NCBI GenBank assembly: GCA_027449965.1
Contig: DAIDKP010000007.1
Location: 179,322 to 243,321 of the forward strand
From: Acidobacteriaceae bacterium
GTDB taxonomy: Bacteria; Acidobacteriota; Terriglobia; Terriglobales; Acidobacteriaceae
DNA: 64,000 bases
Direction: 5' to 3'
Shown here: positions 50,089 through 60,499 of the stretch, one piece after another
Layout: every line of letters starts with the position of its first letter
How positions within the stretch are numbered: the first letter of the stretch is position 1
Made by a program: the position numbers and the translations under genes
Notes under the pieces: generated by a model
What the model saw: only the letters and a program-made list of their open reading frames with translations
Databases searched by the model: none
What the model was told of the DNA's origin: nothing

Positions 50089-52047
50089 TTACTGGCCCAG
50101 ACTCATCGACTTCATCGCATTCGGATTGATGCTGATCAGGTGAGCCTTCTTGTAGCGGTTGTCTGCCGCATTGACAAAGACACTGAAGACATCTTCCCGA
50201 CGTTGGTCCAGGATCTGATCGCGCGTCTGGTCAAAGTTCTTCGCAATCTCGGCATCGCTCGGAACCTGCTTGTCAACGATCTTTGCCACGACACCCGTGC
50301 GCTGTGCGTCGATCGGACCGCTGATCTGGCCCACGTTCAGGTTCATCAGATCCGGAGCCACGGTGGCAATTTGTCCCAGGTCTGGCACCTGTCCGGTCAT
50401 GCCCACCAGATCGCTGGTCTTCACTGTCGCACCAACCTCTTTTGCGGCCTTGTTCAGGTCGTTTTCAGCGTGCGCCTTGTCAGCCAGTTCCTTGGTCTTT
50501 TCCTGCAATAGTTGTGGCAACCGCTCCTGCGCGTAGTCGGTCGCGATGGTGGATTTGAAATCGGCAAAGTTGGGCGCATGAGCCGGAACGATGCCCGTTA
50601 CCTGGAAGATGGCATAGCCTTCACCGGTTGGGGCAAAGGCAGGCGCCGCATCTTGCTTGACGATGAATGCCTTGCCCAGCAGTTCGGCGCTGTCTGGCAG
50701 GCCGGCGACAATGCCTTGCACACCCACCGGCGGCGTGGTCACCAGCGTCAGTTTGTGCGTCGCTGCGGTCTTGGCCAGCCCACTCTTTGCGGCTTCGTCG
50801 GCGAGGCTCTGCGCATAGGCAGCTTCTGCCTTCGATTCCTTGTCGCGAATCAGCGAAACCTGAATCGTCGGCAGAACCTCGTTGAGCGGCTGCGTATGTG
50901 CGGTCTGGCGCTCTTCTACCTGCACGATGTGATAGCCATACTGGGTTTTGATGATGGCCAGAGCGCCGATCGGCTGGGTGAAGATCGCCTTGTCAAACTC
51001 GGGAACCATGGCGCCGTGCTTGGCAAAACCAAGCTCGCCACCCTGGGCTGCGCTACCTGGATCTTCGGAGTACTTCTTGGCCAGAGTCGCAAAATCCGCG
51101 CCGCCCTGAAGCTGCTTCAGGATCGACTCGGCCTTGGCTTTGGCCTCTGCATCGGTCTTCGCTGCGCCTCCAGGGAACTTGATCAGGATGTGCCGTGAGC
51201 GTGCCTGCTCCGGTGTCTGATAGTCGGCCACGTGTTCTGTGTAGTACTGCTGAATCTCCTGTTGGCTTACCTTTGGCACGCCGCCTGGAACCTGGTCAGC
51301 GGTGAAGGCGAAGTAGCTGATCGTTCGCTGCTCCGGAACCGCATGGGCATAGCGCGCGGCATTCTTCGTGAAGAACGCCTGCAACTCGGCATCCGTGGGA
51401 TTGATCTGCTTGCGCAGGTCATCAGCGGAGATCACAGCATAATCAAACTTGATCTTGATGTTCTGGTTGCGATAGTAGTCGCGGACCTCGCTGTCGGAGA
51501 TCGAGACGCCGGAGGTCACATAAGCACGCAGCCGCTGGACTGTAATATCTTCGCGCAGCTCTTTTTCAAACTCGGTGGTGGACAAGCCAAACTGCCCGCG
51601 AATGAACTGCGAGTATTTGTCCAGCCCCACAAATTTTCCGCCTGGAAACAGCAGTTCGCCATACTGACCCTTGTGCAGGAAGTCGCTGACGTCGGCTTCG
51701 CTTGCGCTGATGCCCAGCCGAGCTGCCTCAAAGAGCAGAACACGCTGCAGGACAAGCTGCTGGCCCACACGCGGCACCATCAGTTGCAGATAGAAATCCG
51801 GCAACCGCTGCCGCTGCAACTGCTGCTGCGCGATATCCTGGACGCGCGTCATACTCACAGTGTCGCCTACAAACAGAAAACGGCTGTACCAGTGCGGATA
51901 GACGGTGGCAAAGGTGTCGGCAGTGTTCGACACATTCTGAAAGATGCCGGGAATCAGCGTAATGACCATCGTGATGACGGCAGCGCCAATGATGACAATG
52001 AAGATGGACTTGACGAGGCGGTTGTCTTTTTGCAGAAAACGAATCAT
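50089..52047 (-). CDS. Peptidylprolyl isomerase, SurA/PpiD-like, membrane anchored
   Basis: MIRFLQKDNRLVKSIFIVIIGAAVITMVITLIPG anchor; rotamase region SRHILIKFPGG...FATLAKKYSEDPGSAAQGGELGFAKHGAMVPEFDKAIF. Confidence 0.9.
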   Translation of the reverse strand: MIRFLQKDNRLVKSIFIVIIGAAVITMVITLIPGIFQNVSNTADTFATVYPHWYSRFLFVGDTVSMTRVQDIAQQQLQRQRLPDFYLQLMVPRVGQQLVLQRVLLFEAARLGISASEADVSDFLHKGQYGELLFPGGKFVGLDKYSQFIRGQFGLSTTEFEKELREDITVQRLRAYVTSGVSISDSEVRDYYRNQNIKIKFDYAVISADDLRKQINPTDAELQAFFTKNAARYAHAVPEQRTISYFAFTADQVPGGVPKVSQQEIQQYYTEHVADYQTPEQARSRHILIKFPGGAAKTDAEAKAKAESILKQLQGGADFATLAKKYSEDPGSAAQGGELGFAKHGAMVPEFDKAIFTQPIGALAIIKTQYGYHIVQVEERQTAHTQPLNEVLPTIQVSLIRDKESKAEAAYAQSLADEAAKSGLAKTAATHKLTLVTTPPVGVQGIVAGLPDSAELLGKAFIVKQDAAPAFAPTGEGYAIFQVTGIVPAHAPNFADFKSTIATDYAQERLPQLLQEKTKELADKAHAENDLNKAAKEVGATVKTSDLVGMTGQVPDLGQIATVAPDLMNLNVGQISGPIDAQRTGVVAKIVDKQVPSDAEIAKNFDQTRDQILDQRREDVFSVFVNAADNRYKKAHLISINPNAMKSMSLGQ

Positions 52048-52181
52048 GTGTGGGTAGCGACCTTCGGCGAAAACATCCGGCAAACACCGCCGGAGACGCA
52101 CTTCTCCTACAGAAATTCCTGGTTCTCTGCGATTATAGACGAGCAGGGTCCACAATCGCCGGAGCGAGGAACTTCTTCACG

Positions 52182-52826
52182 ATGACCGAGCCAGCTTCCC
52201 ATGCTTCTCCAGTTTCCCGATCTCTCCAGCGATCGGCGGAGGCCATCGCCGAGGAAGGCCCGCTGCTCATCGATCTCTACCGCGTGCCTGCTCCGTCCTC
52301 GCCGCGCGAAAAGCTTCTGCGCCTGCTATGGGCTTTTTTTCAGCTCCCATTTCTCTCCTGTATGCCGCGCGCGCTCAGCCCACTGCGCGTCGCGCTTCTG
52401 CGTCTGTTCGGCGCAAAGATCGGCCCTGCCTGCCTGATCGATCCAGGCGTCAAGGTCTGGATGCCCTGGAAGCTGACGATCGGTGAGCGCTCCTCGCTGG
52501 GCGTCAACACAGAGGTCTACAACTTTGCGCCCGTTATCATTGGTCGTCATGTTGTCGTCTCGCAGTACAACTACATCTGCACGGCGACGCACGACTACAC
52601 GGACCCGTTTTTTGCGCTTACCGCCTCGCCCATCATCATCCATTCGCAAAGCTGGATCGCCTCCGGCTGCCTACTGGCTCCGGGGGTAACGATCGGCGAA
52701 GGTGCTGTCATCGGCGCGCGCTCGGTCGTCACCCGCTCCATGCCGCCGTGGATGGTCTGTGCGGGCAGTCCTTGCAAGCCGCTCAAGCCGCGCATCGTTC
52801 GGTCGATGGACCACGTCTCCTCTTGA
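52182..52826 (+). CDS. WcaF-like hexapeptide acetyltransferase
   Basis: RLFGAKIGPACLIDPGVKVWMPWKLTIGERSSLGVNTEVYNFAPVIIGRHVVVSQYNYICTATHDYTDP; hexapeptide repeats. Confidence 0.85.
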   Translation: MTEPASHASPVSRSLQRSAEAIAEEGPLLIDLYRVPAPSSPREKLLRLLWAFFQLPFLSCMPRALSPLRVALLRLFGAKIGPACLIDPGVKVWMPWKLTIGERSSLGVNTEVYNFAPVIIGRHVVVSQYNYICTATHDYTDPFFALTASPIIIHSQSWIASGCLLAPGVTIGEGAVIGARSVVTRSMPPWMVCAGSPCKPLKPRIVRSMDHVSS

Positions 52827-52872
52827 CAGTACATTCACATCCGCGTCCCGACTCTGCATTTAGAATGGGCGC

Positions 52873-54594
52873 ATGTTGCGCAACCATCTCTTCCGTCGTT
52901 TTTTTGCTGCCTGCCTCGCTCTTCTGCTGGTCGCTGCCCCCGCGTTGCCAGCCCGCGCTCAGGCCTACAGTGCACGGCCAAAACTGGTCGTCCTCATCGT
53001 CATCGATCAGTTCCGCTCCGACTATCTCCAGCGCTACCGCTCAGAGCTGTCCTCGCACGGATTCCGTCTCCTGCTCGATCACGGAGCATGGTTTCCCGAC
53101 TGCTACTACAACTATGCCAACACGATGACCGCGCCGGGCCACTCCACGCTCGGCACCGGAGCTTACACGGACGGGCATGGCATCCAGGCCAACGATTTCT
53201 GGGACGCATCGCGCTCGCTCACGCACAAAGTCAGCTCGGTGGAAGACGAGCGCTACTCGCTGGTCGGCCTGCCTGCTGACTCCACCGAATCGCCCAATCC
53301 CGGCGCTTCGCCGCTCAACCTGCGCGCCACCACCGTTGGAGACGAACTCCGGTTGGCCACGCAGGGCCGCTCAAAGGTGATCGGCATCTCGCTCAAGGAC
53401 CGCGCCGCCATCCTGCCCGCTGGACAAGCAGCCAACGCCACCTACTGGATCGACCACAAATCCGGCGATTACATTACCTCCAGCTACTACCTCAACGCGC
53501 TTCCGGCCTGGGTGCAAAGCTTCAACGCCGGCCCGGCACGCCAGCAAGCCGCAAAAGCTGCTCACTGGGATGGCCGAGGAAGTTTCTATAACCAAGTCGG
53601 CATCACGCCCGCCGCCAATCAGTACGAACTGCGCTTTGCCGAGGCCACTATCACCGGCGAAAAACTCGGCCAGTCGGCCACCACTGACATGCTCACCGTC
53701 TCGCTGTCCGCCAATGACATCTCCGGTCACAAATTCGGGCCGGATTCCGTGCAGGAGCATCAGATGGTGCTTGGCCTCGACCACGATCTCAGCGACTTCT
53801 TCTCCTGGCTCGACCAGCACGTGGGTCTGGGCAATGTCTGGATCGCGCTCTCGGCTGACCACGGCGTCGCCCCGGTTCCTGCGCAGGCCGCCGCGCTGGG
53901 CATCCACGCCGCCACCGTCAACATGAAGGCGCTGACCGCCAGCGTCAACGCCGCACTGAATGCGCGCTTCACCCCCGGCAAACATCTCGCCTATCTCATG
54001 CCCGACGAAGACCTGCCCTACTTCCAGCTGGATCCGCGCGTCTTCGCTTCAGGCGGTCCGGCCGCAGGCATTCACGAAAAAGCCGCCGAAGAGGCTCTCG
54101 GGGCCGCGCTTCGCGCGGGCATCGACGCGCAGAACGCAGCCGTCGCGCACCAGCAGGCGCAGGGCGGCAAACTTCCGCCCATGCTTCAGGTCGTCGGCAC
54201 CTATACCAAGTTGCAACTGGCTGGCGGCGACCTGCCGCACACGCCCTTTGGCACGGAACTGGCCCACAGCTACACGGATCGCGGCCTCTGGTACACGATG
54301 CTCGTCCTCGGTGGCTATCAGATGGAGGATCTTTCGGCCTGGGGCAGCAAGACCGGCACCACGCACTTCAGCCCGTGGGGCTATGATCGCCACGTCCCGC
54401 TTGCCTTCTACGGATCGGCTTTCCGCACCGGCACCTATCGCGGACGTGTCGAGCCGGTCGATCTGGCTGCCACCTTGGCCTCGCTGCTGGGCATCAACCA
54501 GCCCTCAGCCGCTGTCGGTCACATTCTCACGCAGGCGATTCAACCCACCTCCGGCAGCGTCGCTGCAATCGCTTCTGCAAACAACGCTCGCTAG
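52873..54594 (+). CDS. Alkaline phosphatase family protein (type I phosphodiesterase superfamily), exported
   Basis: Signal peptide; LVVLIVIDQFRSDYLQRY; NTMTAPGHSTLGTGAYTDGHGI; SADHGVAPVP. Confidence 0.88.
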   Translation: MLRNHLFRRFFAACLALLLVAAPALPARAQAYSARPKLVVLIVIDQFRSDYLQRYRSELSSHGFRLLLDHGAWFPDCYYNYANTMTAPGHSTLGTGAYTDGHGIQANDFWDASRSLTHKVSSVEDERYSLVGLPADSTESPNPGASPLNLRATTVGDELRLATQGRSKVIGISLKDRAAILPAGQAANATYWIDHKSGDYITSSYYLNALPAWVQSFNAGPARQQAAKAAHWDGRGSFYNQVGITPAANQYELRFAEATITGEKLGQSATTDMLTVSLSANDISGHKFGPDSVQEHQMVLGLDHDLSDFFSWLDQHVGLGNVWIALSADHGVAPVPAQAAALGIHAATVNMKALTASVNAALNARFTPGKHLAYLMPDEDLPYFQLDPRVFASGGPAAGIHEKAAEEALGAALRAGIDAQNAAVAHQQAQGGKLPPMLQVVGTYTKLQLAGGDLPHTPFGTELAHSYTDRGLWYTMLVLGGYQMEDLSAWGSKTGTTHFSPWGYDRHVPLAFYGSAFRTGTYRGRVEPVDLAATLASLLGINQPSAAVGHILTQAIQPTSGSVAAIASANNAR

Positions 54595-54611
54595 GCTCCG
54601 CAGCCTTGCGC

Positions 54612-54649
54612 CCGCTCCGTTTATTCTGAATAGCAGAAGAACGGAGCGA
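54612..54649. terminator. Hairpin between the phosphatase gene and pyrD
   Basis: cgctccgtt...aacggagcg. Confidence 0.4.
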
Positions 54650-54668
54650 GCCTGATTTGAAGCCGGAG

Positions 54669-55586
54669 ATGAAAGTTCACTTTGCCGGGCTGGAACTCGT
54701 CAACCCGATCATCGCTGCCAGCGGCACCTTCGGCTACGGCATCGAGTTTGAAGAGATTGTCGCGCTCGAAAAGATTGGCGCATTCGTCACCAAAGGAATC
54801 TCACGCGAACCGATGGCTGGCAACTCCGCGCCGCGCATGGTGCCCACTGCGGCGGGCATGCTCAATGCCATCGGCCTGCAAAATATAGGCGTCGAGGCGT
54901 TTCTCGAAACCCGGCTGCCTGCGCTTCGTCGCTATCCGGCCTGCAAAGTCATCGTCAATGTCTTTGGCTACCAGGTAGCCGACTACCTTGCTGTCGTCGA
55001 GCGGCTCAACGACGCCGAAGGCATCGTCGCCTACGAACTCAACGTAAGCTGCCCCAACGTCCACGAGGGCGGCATGACCTTTGGCGCAGATGCCGGCGCA
55101 CTGGAGCACCTGGTCGCCCGCGTGAAGTCCATCGCCCGCCGACCGCTCATCGTCAAGCTCAGCCCCAACGTGACCTCGATCGCGCAAATGGCTCGCATCG
55201 CCGAGCGTGCCGGGGCAGACGCACTTTCGCTGGTGAATACCTTTTTGGCGATGAGCATCGACCCGGAGACACGGGAGCCGCTTCTGGCCAACATCACCGG
55301 CGGACTCTCCGGTCCCGGCATCCGGCCCATCGCTGTGCGCATGGTCTGGGAGGTGGCGCAGGCCGTCGCGATTCCTATTCTGGGCATGGGCGGCATCGTC
55401 ACCGCCGAGGATGCCGTCGAGTTTCTGCTCGCCGGAGCCACAGCCGTCCAGGTGGGCACTGCCAGCTACGCCGACCCACGCGCCGTCGAACGGCTGGCCG
55501 CGCAACTCGAGCGCTGGTGCCGCAGCCACAACGTCCCGCAGGTGCGCTCGCTCACGGGCGGCATCAAACTGCCCCAGCGCAGTTAA
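54669..55586 (+). CDS. pyrD: Dihydroorotate dehydrogenase (class 1B-like)
   Basis: VNPIIAASGTFGYGIEFEE; KGISREPMAGNSAPRMVPTAAGMLNAIGLQN; ELNVSCPNVHEGGMTFGAD; VKLSPNVTSI. TTG start at 54657 also possible. Confidence 0.92.
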   Translation: MKVHFAGLELVNPIIAASGTFGYGIEFEEIVALEKIGAFVTKGISREPMAGNSAPRMVPTAAGMLNAIGLQNIGVEAFLETRLPALRRYPACKVIVNVFGYQVADYLAVVERLNDAEGIVAYELNVSCPNVHEGGMTFGADAGALEHLVARVKSIARRPLIVKLSPNVTSIAQMARIAERAGADALSLVNTFLAMSIDPETREPLLANITGGLSGPGIRPIAVRMVWEVAQAVAIPILGMGGIVTAEDAVEFLLAGATAVQVGTASYADPRAVERLAAQLERWCRSHNVPQVRSLTGGIKLPQRS

Positions 55587-55614
55587 GCTGATTTTTCCAG
55601 GATTGCGTCTTCGC

Positions 55615-56076
55615 TCAACGAGAGCGGAAACTGCGGATCGACTCCGGAAGACGCGCTTCCAGCGTGCGGGCGCGATCACGGGCCATTCCGCCCAGATAGG
55701 TCGGCGCTGGCGTCGTCATCATCACCAACGCAAAGGCGATCAGCGAAAACACCAGACCCGCCACGGCTGCCGAAACCAGCATCTGATACATCGAAACCAC
55801 TTCGAGGTGCAGGATGTTGAACGCCACATGCTCCAGAAACTTGACCCGTTGCAGCACCGCCAGCGCAAACAGAAACGAGAGCATGGAAAGCGCTGTCAGG
55901 ACGGCCAGAGAACCATCCAGCGTGCGGTGAAACCGCTGCCGCGCATGGCAATGCGCGCACTCGGCCAGATGCTGCTCATAATCTCGCCGCATCTCCGGCG
56001 AGATGGCCGAGATATCGTAGCGCCAACTGCGCAGAATCGCGCCAATCACTCGATCCGTACAACCGCTTCCTGCCAT
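55615..56076 (-). CDS. Putative zinc-finger (zf-HC2-like) membrane protein
   Basis: MRRDYEQHLAECAHCHARQRFHRTLDGSLAVL then two hydrophobic segments. Confidence 0.6.
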   Translation of the reverse strand: MAGSGCTDRVIGAILRSWRYDISAISPEMRRDYEQHLAECAHCHARQRFHRTLDGSLAVLTALSMLSFLFALAVLQRVKFLEHVAFNILHLEVVSMYQMLVSAAVAGLVFSLIAFALVMMTTPAPTYLGGMARDRARTLEARLPESIRSFRSR

Positions 56077-56607
56077 ATTCTTTAGACTCGCTTTGCCCTG
56101 GAATGGGTTCGGAAATTTGCCTGAATCGGGGAGAGACCTGAAACCATACATCAGCCAGCAAAAGATCCTATTGAATCAGCATGTCCTCTTCGCTCGCTCA
56201 CTGATCCGAGCCAGAAGCACACCTTCGGTAACACTATAGTAACGTATTTTGAGTCTCCATGCCTCAGATTTTCTCCGTTTTACTGGCTCTTACAGCTCTT
56301 TCGGCATTGCCTTACTTCCATCATGAATACCTTGCCGAGAACTGGAGGCTAACGACACCCGGGTCGGTGTCTCCAAGGCCCGCGTTGGAGATGAGGATCT
56401 CTTTCAGGCCGAGGTCAAGCGTCTGATGCAGGCGAATGCGAGTATTGAAACCCAGCCCGACTTGCGGCGTGAAGTGGATGACACTTATCTTGAAGGCTCA
56501 GAGCACATCCCCGCGTATTCGGCGTAAGAGGTCTACTCAATCAACAGGAGAGCGAGACGCATAGCTCAGGCAGCAAAACCGCACAACATTGGGTGTAGCC
56601 CACAATC

Positions 56608-57567
56608 TCAGAAGCAGATCGTCTCCAGCGGCTCTTCCTGCCGCGCCAGCAGCAGTTTGCGGCCAAACAACCCCGCAGAATGGCTGGCCAGTGCGCGCTC
56701 TGCCGCCAGCCGCGCCAACTCCGGCAGGTTGTTGCTCTCCGACAGGTGCGCCAGGATCACGCACTCTGCCTTGCCGTCCCAGGATTGCTCCAGAAACTCC
56801 GCCGCCGCATCGTTGGACAAGTGACCCACCCGCGACAGCACGCGCTGTTTTACTGACCATGGATACGGCCCGTCCCGCAGCATCTCCGGATCGTGGTTCG
56901 ACTCCAGCATCAGCAGGTTGCAACCCTGAAGCTGTGCGGCCACATTGGGCGGCACATAGCCCAGGTCCGTGGCCACCGCCAGACGCACTCCCTCCGCGCA
57001 AAACACATATCCCACCGGGTCGGCGGCATCATGAGGAATGGTGAAGGGATGAACCTGAATATCGCCCACTGCAAACCGCTCACCAGCTTGGAAATAGCGC
57101 ACTTCCGGCAAACGAGCCGGATCCTTCTGGCTAACGTCTTCAGCCGAAGCGGTTGGCTGCTGCGTCTCTGGCGAGTCTGGAACCTCTGCTGTCGCTTCCA
57201 GTGATTCGGCAATCTCCGCTGCTACTGCTTCCGCAGCCTTGCGCGCTCGATACTCTTCCATCCACTGTGTGTAGCTTTGGCGCGGACGTGGGCGCACCAG
57301 GCGAGTCCACTCCCGGTGTGTGCCCTCGGTCAGATAGACGGGAATCTTCAGCTTCCGCGCCATCGCCGCCATACCCTGCACGTGGTCGGAGTGTTCGTGC
57401 GTAATCACGATCGCGTCGAGCATCGCCGGGTCATGCCCGGCCCACTGCATCCTTCGAAACAGCTCTCGTCCGCTCAGTCCAGCGTCCACCAGCACGCGTG
57501 TCGTCGATGTCGACAGCAGTGCACTGTTGCCCTTCGATCCTGACGCGAGCACCGTGAACTGCACCAT
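56608..57567 (-). CDS. MBL-fold metallo-hydrolase (YycJ/WalJ-like)
   Basis: MVQFTVLASGSKGNSALLSTSTTRVLVDAGLSGRELFRRM; AIVITHEHSDHVQGM; MLESNHDPEMLRDGPYPWSVKQRVLSRVGHLSNDAAAEFL. Confidence 0.92.
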   Translation of the reverse strand: MVQFTVLASGSKGNSALLSTSTTRVLVDAGLSGRELFRRMQWAGHDPAMLDAIVITHEHSDHVQGMAAMARKLKIPVYLTEGTHREWTRLVRPRPRQSYTQWMEEYRARKAAEAVAAEIAESLEATAEVPDSPETQQPTASAEDVSQKDPARLPEVRYFQAGERFAVGDIQVHPFTIPHDAADPVGYVFCAEGVRLAVATDLGYVPPNVAAQLQGCNLLMLESNHDPEMLRDGPYPWSVKQRVLSRVGHLSNDAAAEFLEQSWDGKAECVILAHLSESNNLPELARLAAERALASHSAGLFGRKLLLARQEEPLETICF

Positions 57568-57578
57568 TCATAAAGCAT

Positions 57579-57601
57579 AGCCCGGCATGGCTTGCCGGGC
57601 T
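57579..57601 (-). terminator. Hairpin downstream of hbd
   Basis: agcccggca...tgccgggct, 9-bp stem. Confidence 0.5.
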
Positions 57602-57678
57602 GTGGAAGAGTGGGTACCGATTTGCAGTGTGTCCTGATTCGATCAACCCGCGCCGCTTTCAGGAGACTCGAACGCTGC

Positions 57679-58554
57679 TCACGGATAGGTATAGAATCCG
57701 CGCCCGCTTTTGCGTCCCAGCCACCCGGCATCCACCATCCGCACCAGCAGCGGACACGGCCTGTACTTTGGATCGCCGTGACCCTCCTGCAACACGCGCA
57801 GAATATCCACGCAGACATCCAGACCAATGAAGTCGGCCAGAGTCAGAGGCCCCATCGGATGCGCCATCCCAAGCTGAAAGACCTGATCGACAGCCTCAGC
57901 CGTCGCCACGCCTTCCATTACCGCATATGCAGCTTCGTTAATCAGAGGCATCAGCACGCGATTCGAGACAAAGCCCGGCGCGTCGTTCACCTCCACGGGA
58001 GTCTTGCCCAGCGCACGCGCCAGCTCGTTCACCGCCTCAAACGTCGCCTGTGACGTCTGCAATCCGCGAATCACCTCCACCAGCGCCATCACCGGCACAG
58101 GATTAAAGAAGTGCATCCCGATCACCTGCTCTGGGCGCTTCGTCACCCCAGCCAGCCGCGTAATCGAAATCGAAGAAGTATTCGTCGCCAGAATCGCCTC
58201 TGCCGAGAGCTGCGCGTCCAGCTCCTGAAAGATCTGCCGCTTCAGCTCAAATCGCTCGGTTGCCGCTTCAATTACAAGTCTGACGTCTTGCAGCGCCTGG
58301 CGCTCGGCTGTCCATGTGATGCGTGCCAGCGCGGCTTCAGCCTCTGGCTCGGTCAGCTTCTGCTTCTTCACCTCACGCGTCAGATTGGCGCGGATGGATG
58401 CTTGCGCGCGCTCCAGTTGCGCGGCAGAAACATCGCAAAGCACCACCGCAAAACCGGCGCGGGCAAAGACATGAGCAATCCCGCTGCCCATTGTGCCCGA
58501 TCCAATCACCCCGATACTGCCTTGCTTTGCGGAAAACATGCGCTGAGAATCCAT
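57679..58554 (-). CDS. hbd: 3-hydroxybutyryl-CoA/3-hydroxyacyl-CoA dehydrogenase
   Basis: IGVIGSGTMGSGIAHVFARAGFAVVLCDV; TNTSSISITRLA; GMHFFNPVPVMALVEVI; NDAPGFVSNRVLMPLINEA. Confidence 0.93.
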   Translation of the reverse strand: MDSQRMFSAKQGSIGVIGSGTMGSGIAHVFARAGFAVVLCDVSAAQLERAQASIRANLTREVKKQKLTEPEAEAALARITWTAERQALQDVRLVIEAATERFELKRQIFQELDAQLSAEAILATNTSSISITRLAGVTKRPEQVIGMHFFNPVPVMALVEVIRGLQTSQATFEAVNELARALGKTPVEVNDAPGFVSNRVLMPLINEAAYAVMEGVATAEAVDQVFQLGMAHPMGPLTLADFIGLDVCVDILRVLQEGHGDPKYRPCPLLVRMVDAGWLGRKSGRGFYTYP

Positions 58555-58718
58555 CGACTTACCCCTCCAGAAACCTCAGCCATGCTATCAGCCTGCGGCG
58601 TGATTCGGCATCGGGATAAGCGGCTCACATCGCCACCGTCCGGGCAGCATGAACAGTCCCAGGTAGTGTGCATGTGCAATGCAGCTTTGACTTTTCAGCC
58701 CGCGCTGCGACTTTCGTT

Positions 58719-59429
58719 TCACAGATAGGTGTGTAACATGCGTTCCCAGGTGGGCCAGTCGTGAGCATTCCACGCGTCCCAGATGAAAAGCTGGTGCGAA
58801 ATCCCTTTGCTGGCAAGAATTCCATCCAGATGCTGGTTGGCTCCCAGGCATTGGTCGTCCCATCCCGTCGCCAACACATACTGGTTGCGCCGATAGTGCT
58901 CGAAATACCAAGGATCGCTGAGGTTGGGCAGATATTGAGTGGGTGTCTGGAAGTAGACATCCTGGTCGTGATAGCCGTGCAGGAAGCTGGTCATGTCGAA
59001 TGCGCCGGACATGGACAGTGCGCCGGTGAAGCGGTCCGGATGGCGAAGTGCGAAGTTCATCGCATGGTATCCACCGAAGCTGCAACCGAGCGTGATGCGC
59101 TTTGGATTGGGATTTTTCAGCAGCATCAGCGGCACCACTTCTTCCATCACGTAACTCTCGTACTGCACATGGCGCGCGATACGCCAGCGCGGTGGAACCG
59201 CGCGGTTGTACCAGCTTTCCATATCGACGGCATCGACGCAGTAAAGCTGTAACTGGCCCGAGTCAATCTTGCCCGCGAGCGAGCCGACGAGGCCGCGATC
59301 TTCAAATTCATGGAAGCGTCCGCCGGAGGTGGGGAAGATGAGCACGGGCAATCCGCCGTGGCCAAAGACGAGCAGTTCCATCTCGCGGCCCAGCCGTGAG
59401 GAAAACCATTTGTGGTACTCGCGTATCAT
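58719..59429 (-). CDS. Putative esterase (alpha/beta hydrolase)
   Basis: MIREYHKWFSSRLGREMELLVFGHGGLPVLIFPTSGGRFHEFED; ITLGCSFGGYHAMNFALRHPDRFTGALSMSGAFD. Confidence 0.85.
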   Translation of the reverse strand: MIREYHKWFSSRLGREMELLVFGHGGLPVLIFPTSGGRFHEFEDRGLVGSLAGKIDSGQLQLYCVDAVDMESWYNRAVPPRWRIARHVQYESYVMEEVVPLMLLKNPNPKRITLGCSFGGYHAMNFALRHPDRFTGALSMSGAFDMTSFLHGYHDQDVYFQTPTQYLPNLSDPWYFEHYRRNQYVLATGWDDQCLGANQHLDGILASKGISHQLFIWDAWNAHDWPTWERMLHTYL

Positions 59430-59494
59430 GAAAATTCGGTCTCCGTTGGGTGTAACTCTACCAGCCGCCACCTGCGTTTCGGAGCAGGAAATGA

Positions 59495-60499
59495 GTGACC
59501 GGACTGAAGATTTTCTCCCCCTACAGGGCGGAGTTGGAGGACAAGTCGGGCTTGAGCGCACCAGAACAAAATCGGTCAGGTTGGAACGAGTCGAGCGGAG
59601 ATCACCTTGCGGAAAGGCGGCAGGCAGTCGTGCAGTCGTCAGCGCAGCCTCGTCCACTCGTGTCGGGAGCTGCTTCTGCTCGCTGGGAAGCCACCTCCAC
59701 CGGTCATCCCCGTCTGCATCTGCATCGTCGTTTTCGCAGCGGTTTCCTGCCTGACGACCGCGATATCGTCGTCTATCTTCCGCCTGGATACGACGACCAT
59801 CCTTCGCACCACTATCCTGTGCTCTACCTTCAAGACGGACAGAATCTCTTCGATCCGGCCACTTCCTTTGTCGCCGGACGAACGTGGCAGGTGCGCGAAG
59901 CTGCTGATGCGGCCATCGCCGCCGGGGAAGTCGAGCCGCTGATTATCGTTGGCATTTACAACACGGGCGACCGTCGCCTCGCCGAATACACACCTGTCGC
60001 TGACTGGCGGATGGGCGGTGGCGAAGCAGCTTCCTATGGCTTGTTGCTCACGCGCGAGTTGATGCCCTGGATGGCACAGCAGTATCGTCTGCGTGGTGAT
60101 CGCGCGTCGACAGGACTTGGAGGCTCCTCGCTCGGCGGACTGGTTTCCCTCTATCTTGGTCTCGAATATGCTCACCTTTTTGGACGGCTGGCGATTCTTT
60201 CGCCCAGCGTCTGGTGGAGCCGGCGCAACATTCTTGCCTTCGTGCACCAACGCGCGGAGCAGATGGACGAGCGACCACGCATCTGGCTGGACGCCGGTGA
60301 CCACGAAGGCCGCATGACCCTGCGCGATGCGGAATCATTGGCTCGCCGGTTGTTCAAGGAAGGCTGGCGCGATGACGAGACGCTTCACTTTGAGCGCGTC
60401 TACGGCGGCACGCATGACGAGGCAAGCTGGGCGCAACGTGTGCGCCCGATGCTGCGATTTCTGTTCCCCGGCGAGCACGTCGACATAGCAAACCGCTGA
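59495..60499 (+). CDS. Putative esterase (enterochelin esterase-like alpha/beta hydrolase); start uncertain
   Basis: DDRDIVVYLPPGYDDHPSHHYPVLYLQDGQNLFDPATSF; TGLGGSSLGGLVSLYLGLEYAHLFGRLAILSPSVWW; HDEASWAQRV. Confidence 0.8.
   Translation: MTGLKIFSPYRAELEDKSGLSAPEQNRSGWNESSGDHLAERRQAVVQSSAQPRPLVSGAASARWEATSTGHPRLHLHRRFRSGFLPDDRDIVVYLPPGYDDHPSHHYPVLYLQDGQNLFDPATSFVAGRTWQVREAADAAIAAGEVEPLIIVGIYNTGDRRLAEYTPVADWRMGGGEAASYGLLLTRELMPWMAQQYRLRGDRASTGLGGSSLGGLVSLYLGLEYAHLFGRLAILSPSVWWSRRNILAFVHQRAEQMDERPRIWLDAGDHEGRMTLRDAESLARRLFKEGWRDDETLHFERVYGGTHDEASWAQRVRPMLRFLFPGEHVDIANR

Noticed and set aside
54801-55679. 292-aa ORF antisense to pyrD
   Set aside because: pyrD carries diagnostic motifs; antisense frame is an artefact.
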